Shown piece by piece: positions 44,801 through 51,610 of a stretch of 64,000 bases of DNA; the stretch's first letter is position 1, and every line of letters starts with the position of its first letter. The notes below the pieces were generated by a model, which ran no database searches, had not been told where the DNA came from, and was given only the letters and a program-made list of their open reading frames with translations. Origin of the DNA: Gemmatimonadaceae bacterium (GTDB lineage: Bacteria > Gemmatimonadota > Gemmatimonadetes > Gemmatimonadales > Gemmatimonadaceae); assembly GCA_036003045.1 (NCBI GenBank), contig DASYSS010000104.1:1-64000 (forward strand), in the 5' to 3' direction. Made by a program: the position numbers and the translations under genes.

Positions 44801-44943
44801 CGATGCAATACCTTCAACGCGACCGACGTCGACGTCGTCGTGTCGTGCGCGAGAAAAACAGTCGCCGTCCCGCCCCGCCCGAGCTCACGCTCGATGGTGT
44901 AGCGACCGGCGAACGTACCCGAAGGTGGGGTTTGCGAAGCCAT
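41830..44943 (-). CDS. transmembrane Ser/Thr kinase with large extracytoplasmic TPR-like region
   Basis: A 1037-residue protein; ATG 44941-44943 (MASQTPPSGTFAGRYTIERE) is preferred over a frame extension of 16 residues. Kinase domain about 15-275: glycine loop GRGGTA (22-27), K44 in VALKVL, HRDVKPENIL near 131, DFGIARAVE, YMSPEQ. One membrane helix near 286-305 (TPLLFAGLALVLALGWLTT). Outside: a TolB-like segment (TTIYIVVPVDSAALDASDAL) and about 600 residues of helical TPR-like repeats (FLRGQAALEEGDFLRADSAF). The DNA for the kinase domain is GC-rich, whereas that for the outside part is lower in GC and holds an A8 run on the plus strand (43019-43026 area). Likely senses a surface or periplasmic signal, perhaps with the lipoprotein downstream. 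Confidence 0.88.
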   Translation of the reverse strand: MASQTPPSGTFAGRYTIERELGRGGTATVFLAHDTTTSTSVALKVLHRELVESVAADRFLREFRMNAGLRHPHIAPILNSGQFGADLFLVMPHMESGSLRTRLDKERQLSVESVVDIVRAIGSALQHAHERGLIHRDVKPENILFSDKEAYLSDFGIARAVERVAGDSTTSSGIVRGTPAYMSPEQASGDHHFDGRSDQYSFACVVYEMLAGMPAFHGPTQESTIALRFRVPPREISAYRPGVSQAIERVIQKAMSLAPADRYSNMTEFVKAFDAAVTLPAASVRRVRTPRTPLLFAGLALVLALGWLTTRPGGWLEDIGIINPKLDTTIYIVVPVDSAALDASDALWSRLSRWSELTLVDRSVVAEAARQARGTTAQDRGHVVAASLRAGRYLRVRSARVRDSIEVSAALFDTRTDTRLIEKTLRFANFGAAAGLIDALADSMLFRSAVVRVPRPQGRGGTNFVSSRQAFLRGQAALEEGDFLRADSAFFTATRIDPGDAQALIWLANVRSWMRNWKEHSWGQLTRQATQAVALHGPVASSDSVLLIALVALDAERWQDACSDLSSLTNINPFDYAAWYGLANCLGRDKGVLRDPATSGWRFRSSYERALRAYEQAFRLRSSMLRGFGGRSLGSLEDLFFTRGMRYREGVAVAPDTGFFRAVPQWQRDSLAFIPLRGDQALQGPWPDAQALAVQRQRERFHAISQMWRAEAPTSVDAAEALAISLELLGDAGALDTMRLARTLASTPNDRLRIAASEVLLRVKFSVPSDTVGLYTARALADSLLRTHSPSEHAETQLLGSLAGLTGHGLLAARYAAAGGVIDGVPSAIAQSGPALLAGAAMGASCDTLRALEDAVESSVATLPGTAGSQIRAEWLMRAAALAFPDCRLRTLSTAAQSHPHPDAQTELLVALGGNADAIRNGLAKLSRVRSTFRPAEIRMEGLLPGAAAFASIGDTQRAIDWLDPTLKVLRLSASQNLANVVQTGSLVRIMALRARLAERQGDTATARTWAKAVVILWSGGDPFLRSTLQEMERLAR

Positions 44944-45077
44944 GGGAGGCGGGAGCCGAGGCCGTCGTCGGCTGGCTGGACCGTTCAGCACACAATACCC
45001 CCCGTATACGGCGTCCGCTAGAAGACCTCGGACGCCCTTATATCCACGGCAAGAACTGGCCTATCGATGAACCGGTA

Positions 45078-46151
45078 TTAACAGAGGTGAACGGCCGTCG
45101 CCTTGAACCCGGCGACGATCTCGCGACCCACATCGAGTGAAAGCTCCCTGACAGATCGCGCCGTCACCGCGGCCACGATCGGCGTGCCGCTGGCTTCCAC
45201 CGTCACCTTGCTCAACGCGCCGGCGGGAACGATCTCCACTATTCGTCCACGGAATTGGTTCTGCATGGACGACATCGAGAGCTCAGCCGAAAGCGATACC
45301 TCTTCCGCCCGGATCACCGCGTGCGCGGGGCCGGGGACCACGTCGCCGAGGGCGTAGAACGTCAAATTGCCGGTCGTGAACGCCACCGGCAGCTCGGCGA
45401 ACTGGTTCTTCGCCGCGTCCCGCCAGTCCGGCGCCTCGGTCCGGATCGGGCGCGCCGTGCCCGCGAAGACGTTTTCGACACCCAAAAAGTCGGCGATGTA
45501 CGGGGACACCGGGCGGTGGAACACGTCGGCCGGGTCGCCCTTCTGAACCACCCGCCCGCCGTCGAGCACGATCGCCACGTCGCCGAGCACCCCCGCTTCG
45601 GCGAAATCGTGCGTGACTTGCAGAACTGTAAATCCTCTTTCGAAATACGTCGCGCGAAGCTGTCGACGGGTCGTGCCGCGCGTGCGCGGGTCCAGCGCGC
45701 TGAAGGGCTCGTCGAGCAGCAGGACCTCCGGCCGCGCCGCGACCGCGCGCGCGATCGCCACGAGCTGGCGCTCGCCGCCGCTCAACGAGGCGACCGCGCG
45801 ATCGTAGAGCGGCTCGACGCCGAATCGGTCGGCCGCGTCGTCGGCGTCGTCCGCGCTTGCCGCGCCGTACTCGACGTTCTCGCGCACCGTCAAATGAGGG
45901 AACAGATATGCGTGCTGATAGACGATGCCGAGCCGCCGCCGCTCGGGCGCGAGCGTCGTCACGTCCTCGCCACGCAGGATGATCTGCCCCGACGTCGCGT
46001 GCGTCACGCCGGCGATCGTCTCGAGCAGGGTCGTCTTCCCCGCCCCCGCTGGGCCGATGACGACCCCGTAGCCGCCGGCGGAGACCTCGAACGTGATGTC
46101 CGTAAGCCGGAACCCTCCAACGCGCGAATTGACGAGTCGGAGGGCGATCAT
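45078..46151 (-). CDS. wtpC: tungstate/molybdate ABC transporter ATP-binding protein
   Basis: A 357-residue ATPase. Walker A GPAGAGKTTLLE, Q-loop YQHAYLFPHLTV, signature LSGGERQLVAIARAVA, Walker B VLLLDEPFSALDP and H-loop VTHDF are intact. The C-terminal 110 residues form a TOBE/Mop-like domain (VIRAEEVSLSAELS; LSKVTVEASGTPIVAAVTAR), which in ModC/WtpC binds oxyanion and regulates transport. I use the ATG at 46149-46151; the frame continues upstream only through the octamer array. Third gene after wtpA and wtpB. Assignment to tungstate/molybdate rather than sulfate rests mainly on the WtpA-like binding protein. Confidence 0.85.
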   Translation of the reverse strand: MIALRLVNSRVGGFRLTDITFEVSAGGYGVVIGPAGAGKTTLLETIAGVTHATSGQIILRGEDVTTLAPERRRLGIVYQHAYLFPHLTVRENVEYGAASADDADDAADRFGVEPLYDRAVASLSGGERQLVAIARAVAARPEVLLLDEPFSALDPRTRGTTRRQLRATYFERGFTVLQVTHDFAEAGVLGDVAIVLDGGRVVQKGDPADVFHRPVSPYIADFLGVENVFAGTARPIRTEAPDWRDAAKNQFAELPVAFTTGNLTFYALGDVVPGPAHAVIRAEEVSLSAELSMSSMQNQFRGRIVEIVPAGALSKVTVEASGTPIVAAVTARSVRELSLDVGREIVAGFKATAVHLC

Positions 46152-46164
46152 TCGCGCGGCTCCT

Positions 46165-46196
46165 GTCCACCCGTCCACCCGTCCACCCGTCCACCC
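46165..46196. repeat. tandem octamer array, four exact GTCCACCC units
   Basis: Four perfect tandem copies of GTCCACCC fill most of the 46-base spacer between the wtpB stop and the wtpC start. This is the reverse complement of the unit in the array at 12718-12762. Confidence 0.9.
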
Positions 46197-46197
46197 G

Positions 46198-47067
46198 TCA
46201 TTCTTTCCTCAACGCGCGCAGCGCGGCCAGCGGAACGAGGGCGAGCAGCACGAGCACCGCGGCAACCGGCAACGCCTCGTTCAACCCGAACGCGGTGAAT
46301 CGATCGTAGCTCAACACGCTGGCGACCTTCGGATTGTACGTGAGGATCACGATCGCGCCGAACTCGCTCACCGCGCGCGCCCACATGACGATCGCCGCCG
46401 CCGTGAGTCCGCGCGACGCCAGCGGCAGCGTCACTCGGCGAAACGCGCGCCATGCGTCGTCGCCGAGCGTTCGCGCGACCGCCTCGAAGCGCGCGTCGAC
46501 GCGGGCGAACGCTTCTCTCGCCGCGCTCACGTAGAGCGGCGCGGATACGAACAGCATCGCGCAGATGATTCCGGCCGGCGAGCCGGCGATGCGCAACCCG
46601 GCGGAGTACAACGCCGAGCCGACGGCACTGCCGCGGCCGAGCACGAGGAGCAACGCGATGCCCGCAACCGGGTGCGGAATGACGAGCGGCAGATCCATGA
46701 TCGCCGCGAGAAACGCCTTGCCGCGGAAAGTGCGTCGCGCGAGCACGTAGGCGATCGGCGTGCCCCCCGCGATGCCGAGCAGCGTCGCCGTCGTCGCGGT
46801 GAGCGCCGTGAGCAACAGGGACTGCCGAAGCTCCGAGTCGCTGCCGAGCGAGGCGACGCCGCGCGCTCCACCCGCACCGACGAGGCCCGCCACCGGGCCG
46901 ACGATGAAGAGAAGGAAGATCGACGCGATCAGCGCGACGACGATCGACGCGACCGTTCCGCCGCCCCTTCCCCGCGTCGCGACCGGGGCCGGCGCCGCGG
47001 GCGGCGCCTTCCGGTCGGCGCTAGCGGTCGTCCCCACCGCGGATGCTGGACGGGGCGCCTGCGCCAT
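46198..47067 (-). CDS. wtpB: tungstate/molybdate ABC transporter permease
   Basis: A 289-residue inner-membrane permease. About six membrane helices are visible (SIVVALIASIFLLFIVGPVA; LLLTALTATTATLLGIAGGT; ICAMLFVSAPLYVSA). The cytoplasmic EAA loop is present as EAVARTLGDDAWRAFRRVTLP, which contacts the ATPase. A Pro/Ala-rich 40-residue cytoplasmic extension precedes helix 1. The ATG at 47065-47067 lies inside the end of wtpA (47-base overlap); a few codons of upstream extension are possible. It pairs with WtpC. Confidence 0.87.
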   Translation of the reverse strand: MAQAPRPASAVGTTASADRKAPPAAPAPVATRGRGGGTVASIVVALIASIFLLFIVGPVAGLVGAGGARGVASLGSDSELRQSLLLTALTATTATLLGIAGGTPIAYVLARRTFRGKAFLAAIMDLPLVIPHPVAGIALLLVLGRGSAVGSALYSAGLRIAGSPAGIICAMLFVSAPLYVSAAREAFARVDARFEAVARTLGDDAWRAFRRVTLPLASRGLTAAAIVMWARAVSEFGAIVILTYNPKVASVLSYDRFTAFGLNEALPVAAVLVLLALVPLAALRALRKE

Positions 47068-47911
47068 GTACGACGGGATGGGCAATCATGTCCACGTGTG
47101 CGTCGCGCAGTTGCTTCAGCACCGTCGGCGAGAAGAGATACTCGACGAACCGGTTGGCGCTCGCCGGATGCGGTGCCGCGCGCGGGATGGACATTCCATA
47201 GAGAATCGGCTCGCCGCGCAGGAGCATCGTCGAGCCTGGAGTCGGGCCCCGCACGTCTACCGAAACGCTCTCGTACTCTTTCTCGCGTTGTGCGTCGCCG
47301 AGGTCGATCGCGGGCGGCAGGGCGACATAGCGAAAACCGTTCGACTCCGCGACGGACTGATAATCGTAGATGTAGTCCAGCTCTCCCGCGGCAAGGAGCC
47401 CCGCGAGCTCCGCGGCGTTGGGCCGCATGTTGCGGTCCGGCGCGTGGTCGAGGAGCGACTTCGCCAACCCCGGCTTTTGATAGAACCGCTCGGCGAGCTG
47501 GAACATCAGCAGCGTGCGATATCCGACCGGCGCGATCTTCGGATCCGTTCGCCCGACCTCGACGTCGCCTTTCGCGAGGATCGACATCCAGTTGTCCGGC
47601 GTGATCTCGGCGGCGTGCTTCGACTTGGGAGTGTAGGCCACCACCATCCGGTTGCGGGCGAAGTCGGCGTACCAGGTGGCATGAGCTGGAACCAGGTATC
47701 GCGGAAAGACGTCGGCGTCCGCCAAAAGAAGGACATCGGGGACGCGGTGCAGGTCCGTGATCTTGCGCACGTGCTCCAACGAGGCGCCGCTCTCTCTTTG
47801 GACCACGATCCCGGTCTGCGCGGTAAAGGCGTCGAGAACGGGTTGCAGGGGCTTGGTCAGGCTGGCCGCGACGAACAAGACCAGGGTGTCGGCGGCGAGG
47901 AGGCCAATCAT
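47021..47911 (-). CDS. wtpA: tungstate/molybdate-binding protein, WtpA-like
   Basis: A 296-residue periplasmic-binding-type protein. The LVLFVAASLTKPLQPVLDAF start, the GASLEHVRKITDLHRVPDVL oxyanion region, ARNRMVVAYTPKSKHAAEIT and the VGRTDPKIAPVGYRTLLMFQ block match WtpA of archaea and bacteria closely. It delivers tungstate or molybdate to WtpBC. Oddly, only eight residues (MIGLLAAD) precede the first beta strand, and an in-frame TAG two codons upstream of the ATG prevents a longer signal peptide. Either the N-terminus serves as a minimal export signal or the annotated start hides a sequence change. Confidence 0.85.
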   Translation of the reverse strand: MIGLLAADTLVLFVAASLTKPLQPVLDAFTAQTGIVVQRESGASLEHVRKITDLHRVPDVLLLADADVFPRYLVPAHATWYADFARNRMVVAYTPKSKHAAEITPDNWMSILAKGDVEVGRTDPKIAPVGYRTLLMFQLAERFYQKPGLAKSLLDHAPDRNMRPNAAELAGLLAAGELDYIYDYQSVAESNGFRYVALPPAIDLGDAQREKEYESVSVDVRGPTPGSTMLLRGEPILYGMSIPRAAPHPASANRFVEYLFSPTVLKQLRDAHVDMIAHPVVHGAGAPSSIRGGDDR

Positions 47912-47916
47912 GCCCT

Positions 47917-47940
47917 AAAGAAAGCCCTCCGGCGGGGGGC
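47917..47940 (-). promoter_or_regulatory. attenuator-like hairpin directly before wtpA
   Basis: On the minus strand GCCCCCC (47940-47934), loop GCC, GGAGGGC (47930-47924) is followed by TTTCTTT. No gene lies upstream on this strand within the short divergent spacer, so the structure sits in the wtpA leader itself, ending six bases before the start codon, rather than at the end of another transcript. GGAGGG inside the right arm may also be the ribosome site, so the stem could block translation. Confidence 0.55.
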
Positions 47941-48014
47941 GCGCCACAGACGGAAACTTTCGCCATCTTTTACCGTCGTGGCACCCACGTGCAAGCTCCT
48001 CGAACACCTCTCCC

Positions 48015-48980
48015 ATGTCTGATCTGGCAATCGACATCCGCAAGATCGTCAAGCGATTCGACGAGCACGTCGCCGTGCGCGAGCTCTCGCTTCAGGTTCC
48101 TCGCGGATCCGTCTACGGTCTCCTCGGCCCCAACGGCGCCGGCAAGACGACCACCATTCGCATGATTCTCGACGTGCTGCTTCCGGACGCCGGCACGATC
48201 GAGATCTTTGGCCGTCCGAACACCGACTACGGCGTCCTCGACCGCGTCGGATATCTCCCCGAGGAGCGCGGGCTGTACAAGAAGATGCAAGTGCGCCGCG
48301 TGCTGCTCTTTCTGGCCGAGTTGAAGGGGATGCGCGCCGCTGACGTGGCGCCGCGCATCGACGAATGGCTCGAGCGCTTCGGGCTCGTGACGCCGCAGAA
48401 GAATTGGGGCGACGCGAAGGTCGACGAGCTGTCTCGCGGCATGCAGCAGAAGGTGCAGTTCATCGCGACGCTGCTGCACGACCCCGAACTGGTGATCCTC
48501 GACGAACCGTTCAGCGGACTCGATCCGATCAATGCACAGGCGCTCAAGGACGCGGTGCTCGAGCTCAAGCGGCGCGGCAAGACGGTCATTTTCAGCACGC
48601 ACGTGATGGACAACGCCGAGAAGATGTGCGACTCGGTGTGCATCATCGCGCGCGGCGAGAAGGTGCTCGACGGCAGCGTCGCCGAGGTGAAGCGGGGCGC
48701 CGGCACGCGCAACATCGCGCTCGGCCTTTCCGGCGGCGCGCACAACGGCGTGACCGAAGTGCTGCGCGATTCGCAGCTCGTCCGCAAATTCGACGACACC
48801 AACAACTACTTCGAGCTCGAGCTGGCGCCGAACGCCGACGCGCAGGTGTTGCTGCGCCGCCTGGTGGACGCCGGCGCGTCGATCGAGCGCTTCGAGCTGA
48901 TGCAGCCGTCGCTGCACCAAATCTTCCTACAACGCGTCGGCGCGAGCGGCGTCGAAACGGGGATGTCCGGCCATGGGTAA
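48015..48980 (+). CDS. ABC transporter ATP-binding protein (NatA-like)
   Basis: A 321-residue ATPase: Walker A GPNGAGKTTTIRMILDVL, Q-loop GYLPEERGLYKKMQV (the PEERGLY pattern typical of NatA-type exporters), signature ELSRGMQQKVQFIATLLHDP, Walker B VILDEPFSGLDPINAQ, H-loop FSTHVMDNAEKM. The C-terminal 90 residues form a DUF4162-like domain. With the permease that overlaps it by eight bases, it forms an ABC-2 exporter; natAB relatives export sodium or drugs, but substrate cannot be assigned. Divergent from wtpA. Confidence 0.92.
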   Translation: MSDLAIDIRKIVKRFDEHVAVRELSLQVPRGSVYGLLGPNGAGKTTTIRMILDVLLPDAGTIEIFGRPNTDYGVLDRVGYLPEERGLYKKMQVRRVLLFLAELKGMRAADVAPRIDEWLERFGLVTPQKNWGDAKVDELSRGMQQKVQFIATLLHDPELVILDEPFSGLDPINAQALKDAVLELKRRGKTVIFSTHVMDNAEKMCDSVCIIARGEKVLDGSVAEVKRGAGTRNIALGLSGGAHNGVTEVLRDSQLVRKFDDTNNYFELELAPNADAQVLLRRLVDAGASIERFELMQPSLHQIFLQRVGASGVETGMSGHG

Positions 48981-50304
48981 CATCGGCAAACTCTTCGTCG
49001 TGGCGAAGCGCGAGTACATGGAACGCATTCGCTCGCGATGGTTCATCGTGATGACGCTGCTCGTTCCGGCGATCTTCTCCGGCGCGATGCTGTTCCCAGT
49101 GTACGTCGCGGCGCGGAGCAGCGCGTCGGGGGGCGCGCTGCGCAACATCGCGATTCTCGACGCCAGCGGGACGGGGCTTGGCGAACAGATCGCGACGACG
49201 CTCAAGACCGACACGACGCTCGGCCGGCCCGATGGAATCGAGCCGCGAGTCATCGTAGCGACGACGGCCGAACTTCCCGCGAAAGAGCGTGAGCTGCAGA
49301 CGCAGGTCGAGCAGCCGAACAGTCTGGTCGGCTACTTGGTCCTCACGGACAGCACGCTGACCAACAACGTCGCCAGCTATTCCGGCCGCAACGCATCCAC
49401 GATCAACGACATCGACAAACTGCGCACGATCGTGCGCCAGGACGTCATGATCGCGCGGCTCCAGCGCGAGGGCGTTCGCGCGGACGTCGTGAAAGATCTC
49501 GCGACGGCGACGTTCCGTCTCAAATCGGAGCGCATCACCGAGCGCGGACGATCGGGCTCGGGCACCGGCGGATTCCTCGCCGGCATCATCGTGGGCGTGC
49601 TGTTGTTCATGTCCATCGTGTTCCACGGCCAGAACGTGCTGCGCGGCGTGCTCGAGGAAAAATCGACGCGCGTCGCCGAAGTCGTGATCTCGAGCGTGAA
49701 ACCCGAGGTGCTGCTCGCCGGCAAGGTGCTCGGCGTTGGCGGGGTCGGACTCACGCAGCAGGCCGCGTGGCTCGGAATCACGGCGTACTTGATGAGCTTC
49801 GTGACGCCGATCCTGACGAAGGGGCTGAGCGGGCAAGCGGCAGCCGCGGCGGCCGACCAGTTCGGCGGCGGATTCGCGACGATCAGCCTGGCGACGATTG
49901 GCCTCGTTCTCGTCTACTTCATCATCGGATTCGTGTTCTACGCCAGCCTGTACGCCGCGGCCGGATCGATGGTGAACAGCGAGCAGGAAGCACAGCAGGC
50001 CGCGGCGCCCGTGCTGATTCTCCTCATGAGCACGTGGCTGCTGGTCAACACGGTCCTCGTGAATCCGAACAGCAAGCTCGCCGTCGCGCTCTCGTGGCTC
50101 CCGTGGTCGTCGCCGATCATCGTGCCGCTGCGGGTCGGACTCACCACGGTTTCACCGATCACGATCGCCGGTTCGATCGTGGTGGCGATCCTCGGCTGCA
50201 TCGGCGCGGTGTGGCTGTCGGCTCGCATCTACCGTGTGGGGATGCTGATGTACGGGAAGAAGCCGAGCTTTGCCGAAGTCGCGCGGTGGATACGGTACGC
50301 GTAG
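48973..50304 (+). CDS. ABC-2 type permease (NatB-like)
   Basis: A 443-residue membrane protein whose ATG lies in the last codons of the ATPase gene (8-base overlap). The N-terminus KLFVVAKREYMERIRSRWFI followed by one helix, a roughly 160-residue extracytoplasmic loop, and five more helices in the C-terminal half (GFLAGIIVGVLLFMSIVFHG; LGIALSWLPW-like region) match the ABC2_membrane_3 family. The VLRGVLEEKSTRVAEVVISS and AGSMVNSEQEAQQAAAPV motifs are typical. It forms the membrane channel of the exporter with the upstream ATPase. Confidence 0.92.
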   Translation: MGNIGKLFVVAKREYMERIRSRWFIVMTLLVPAIFSGAMLFPVYVAARSSASGGALRNIAILDASGTGLGEQIATTLKTDTTLGRPDGIEPRVIVATTAELPAKERELQTQVEQPNSLVGYLVLTDSTLTNNVASYSGRNASTINDIDKLRTIVRQDVMIARLQREGVRADVVKDLATATFRLKSERITERGRSGSGTGGFLAGIIVGVLLFMSIVFHGQNVLRGVLEEKSTRVAEVVISSVKPEVLLAGKVLGVGGVGLTQQAAWLGITAYLMSFVTPILTKGLSGQAAAAAADQFGGGFATISLATIGLVLVYFIIGFVFYASLYAAAGSMVNSEQEAQQAAAPVLILLMSTWLLVNTVLVNPNSKLAVALSWLPWSSPIIVPLRVGLTTVSPITIAGSIVVAILGCIGAVWLSARIYRVGMLMYGKKPSFAEVARWIRYA

Positions 50305-50320
50305 ACGACTAACGTCTGAT

Positions 50321-50425
50321 ATCGGACGTCTGACTAGGCGTGACTAGATGGAGCTCCGAGTGTGTTCGGGCTCCGTTTGGACGCCGAGTCTGATGTCCGA
50401 AATCAGACGTCAGACGTCCGATTTC
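50321..50425. repeat. inverted-repeat element, second copy of the GTCAGACGTCCGATTTC family
   Basis: ATCGGACGTCTGAC (50321-50334) and GTCAGACGTCCGAT (50409-50422) are perfect 14-bp arms about 74 bases apart. The right end extends to GTCAGACGTCCGATTTC (50409-50425), identical to 21554-21570. It lies between the convergent permease and TMEM175-like genes. Confidence 0.75.
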
Positions 50426-50480
50426 TAGCGGCGAGCGAGCGTCGAACGCGCGATCGAACTCCGAGTGGCCGAGTACTGAT

Positions 50481-51053
50481 CTACTCCACCGCCCGTTCGA
50501 TCCGCCGATCCGGCACCAGCCACACCCCCGCGACGACGACAAAAATCGCGTCCGATATCATCGGCTGCACGAAGGCGAGCGGAATCGCCGCGACGTAGAG
50601 AGCGAGAGAAATCTTGCCCTTGCGATCCGCTCCAATGGCGCGCGCCAGCTGCGAGTCCACGCCCTGCGCTCCGATGATCGCGAATTGAAGGACCTCGTAC
50701 GCAATCGCGGCGAGGACCATCACCACACCGTACAGGGCGGTCGGCACGGACGCATAGTGATTCCGGCCCATCCACGCCGTCACGAACGGGATGAGCGACA
50801 GCCAGAACAAGAGGTGCAGATTCGCCCACAGCACGGCGCCGTTGACGCGGTCCGTGAGGTGCAGCATGTGGTGATGGTTGTTCCAGTAAATGCCGAGGTA
50901 GACGAAGCTCAGCACGTAGACGAGCAGTGACGGGATCACCTCGCGGAGCGCGCCGAGCGACACGCCTTGCGGAGCTTTGAGCTCCAGGACCATGATCGTG
51001 ATGAGGATCGCGATCACGCCGTCGCTGAACGCCTCGAGTCTCCCTTTCGACAT
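50481..51053 (-). CDS. TMEM175-like (DUF1211) potassium channel family protein
   Basis: A 190-residue membrane protein with about six hydrophobic segments. The hallmark RLEAFSDGVIAILITIMVLE (R-x3-FSDG motif near the N-terminus) is present, followed by helix 2 (LLVYVLSFVYLGIYWNNHHH) and the WANLHLLFWLSLIPFVTAWM block. Bacterial members form potassium-selective leak channels as tetramers. The ATG at 51051-51053 is preferred to a GTG three codons upstream because it places the motif at the normal distance. Single gene. Confidence 0.88.
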   Translation of the reverse strand: MSKGRLEAFSDGVIAILITIMVLELKAPQGVSLGALREVIPSLLVYVLSFVYLGIYWNNHHHMLHLTDRVNGAVLWANLHLLFWLSLIPFVTAWMGRNHYASVPTALYGVVMVLAAIAYEVLQFAIIGAQGVDSQLARAIGADRKGKISLALYVAAIPLAFVQPMISDAIFVVVAGVWLVPDRRIERAVE

Positions 51054-51112
51054 GCCGAACACTTAAGCTGCCGTCCAAGCGCGGCAACCCACACGATCCA
51101 CTTCGACATCCC

Positions 51113-51610
51113 ATGACGCATCCGATTCCCCCGATCCCCGGCGGCCGGCAGTTCCTTCGCCATACCTTGGCCACGCTCGCCTATCGAGCATCGAAGGCCA
51201 TGCGCGGAGCGCCGTCGTCGTTCTCGACCTTCATCGTCGCCGACGGGACGCGCACACCCGGTCAGATCCTCGCCCACCTCGGCGACCTCATGGACTGGGC
51301 GCTGACCCAGGCGCAGGGTCAACAGAGGTGGAGTGACACGAAACCCGGCGACTGGAACGCCGACGTCGACCGGTTCTTCCGTTCGCTCGCCGCGCTCGAC
51401 GCCTATCTCGCGTCCGACGCCCAGGTGCACTTCGGCGCGCAGAAGATCTTCCAGGGCGCGATCGCCGATTCGCTCACGCACGTCGGGCAGATCAACATGC
51501 TCCGCCGCATCGCCGCGGCGCCGGTGCGCGGTGAGAACTACGCGCGCGCCGACATCGCCGTCGGGCAGGTCACCCGCGAGCAGCCGCCGTCGCGCGTGGA
51601 GTTTGACTGA
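51113..51610 (+). CDS. DinB-like protein
   Basis: A 165-residue helical protein. The DinB metal-site histidines are seen in GQILAHLGDLMDWALTQA (near residue 55) and in IADSLTHVGQINMLRRIAA (near residue 130). The remaining pattern (RHTLATLAYRASKAMRGAP) is common to DinB-superfamily proteins found in soil bacteria, with unknown substrates; several bind thiols such as bacillithiol. The last 41 bases overlap the convergent transporter gene. It diverges from the TMEM175-like gene with a short spacer. Confidence 0.8.
   Translation: MTHPIPPIPGGRQFLRHTLATLAYRASKAMRGAPSSFSTFIVADGTRTPGQILAHLGDLMDWALTQAQGQQRWSDTKPGDWNADVDRFFRSLAALDAYLASDAQVHFGAQKIFQGAIADSLTHVGQINMLRRIAAAPVRGENYARADIAVGQVTREQPPSRVEFD

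Noticed and set aside
46165-46196. CRISPR-like direct repeats
   Set aside because: Units are eight bases with no spacers and no cas genes; they are microsatellite arrays.
47912-48014. Moco riboswitch before wtpA
   Set aside because: The spacer is too short (about 100 bases including promoter) and shows only one simple stem with a T-run, not the multi-helix Moco fold.
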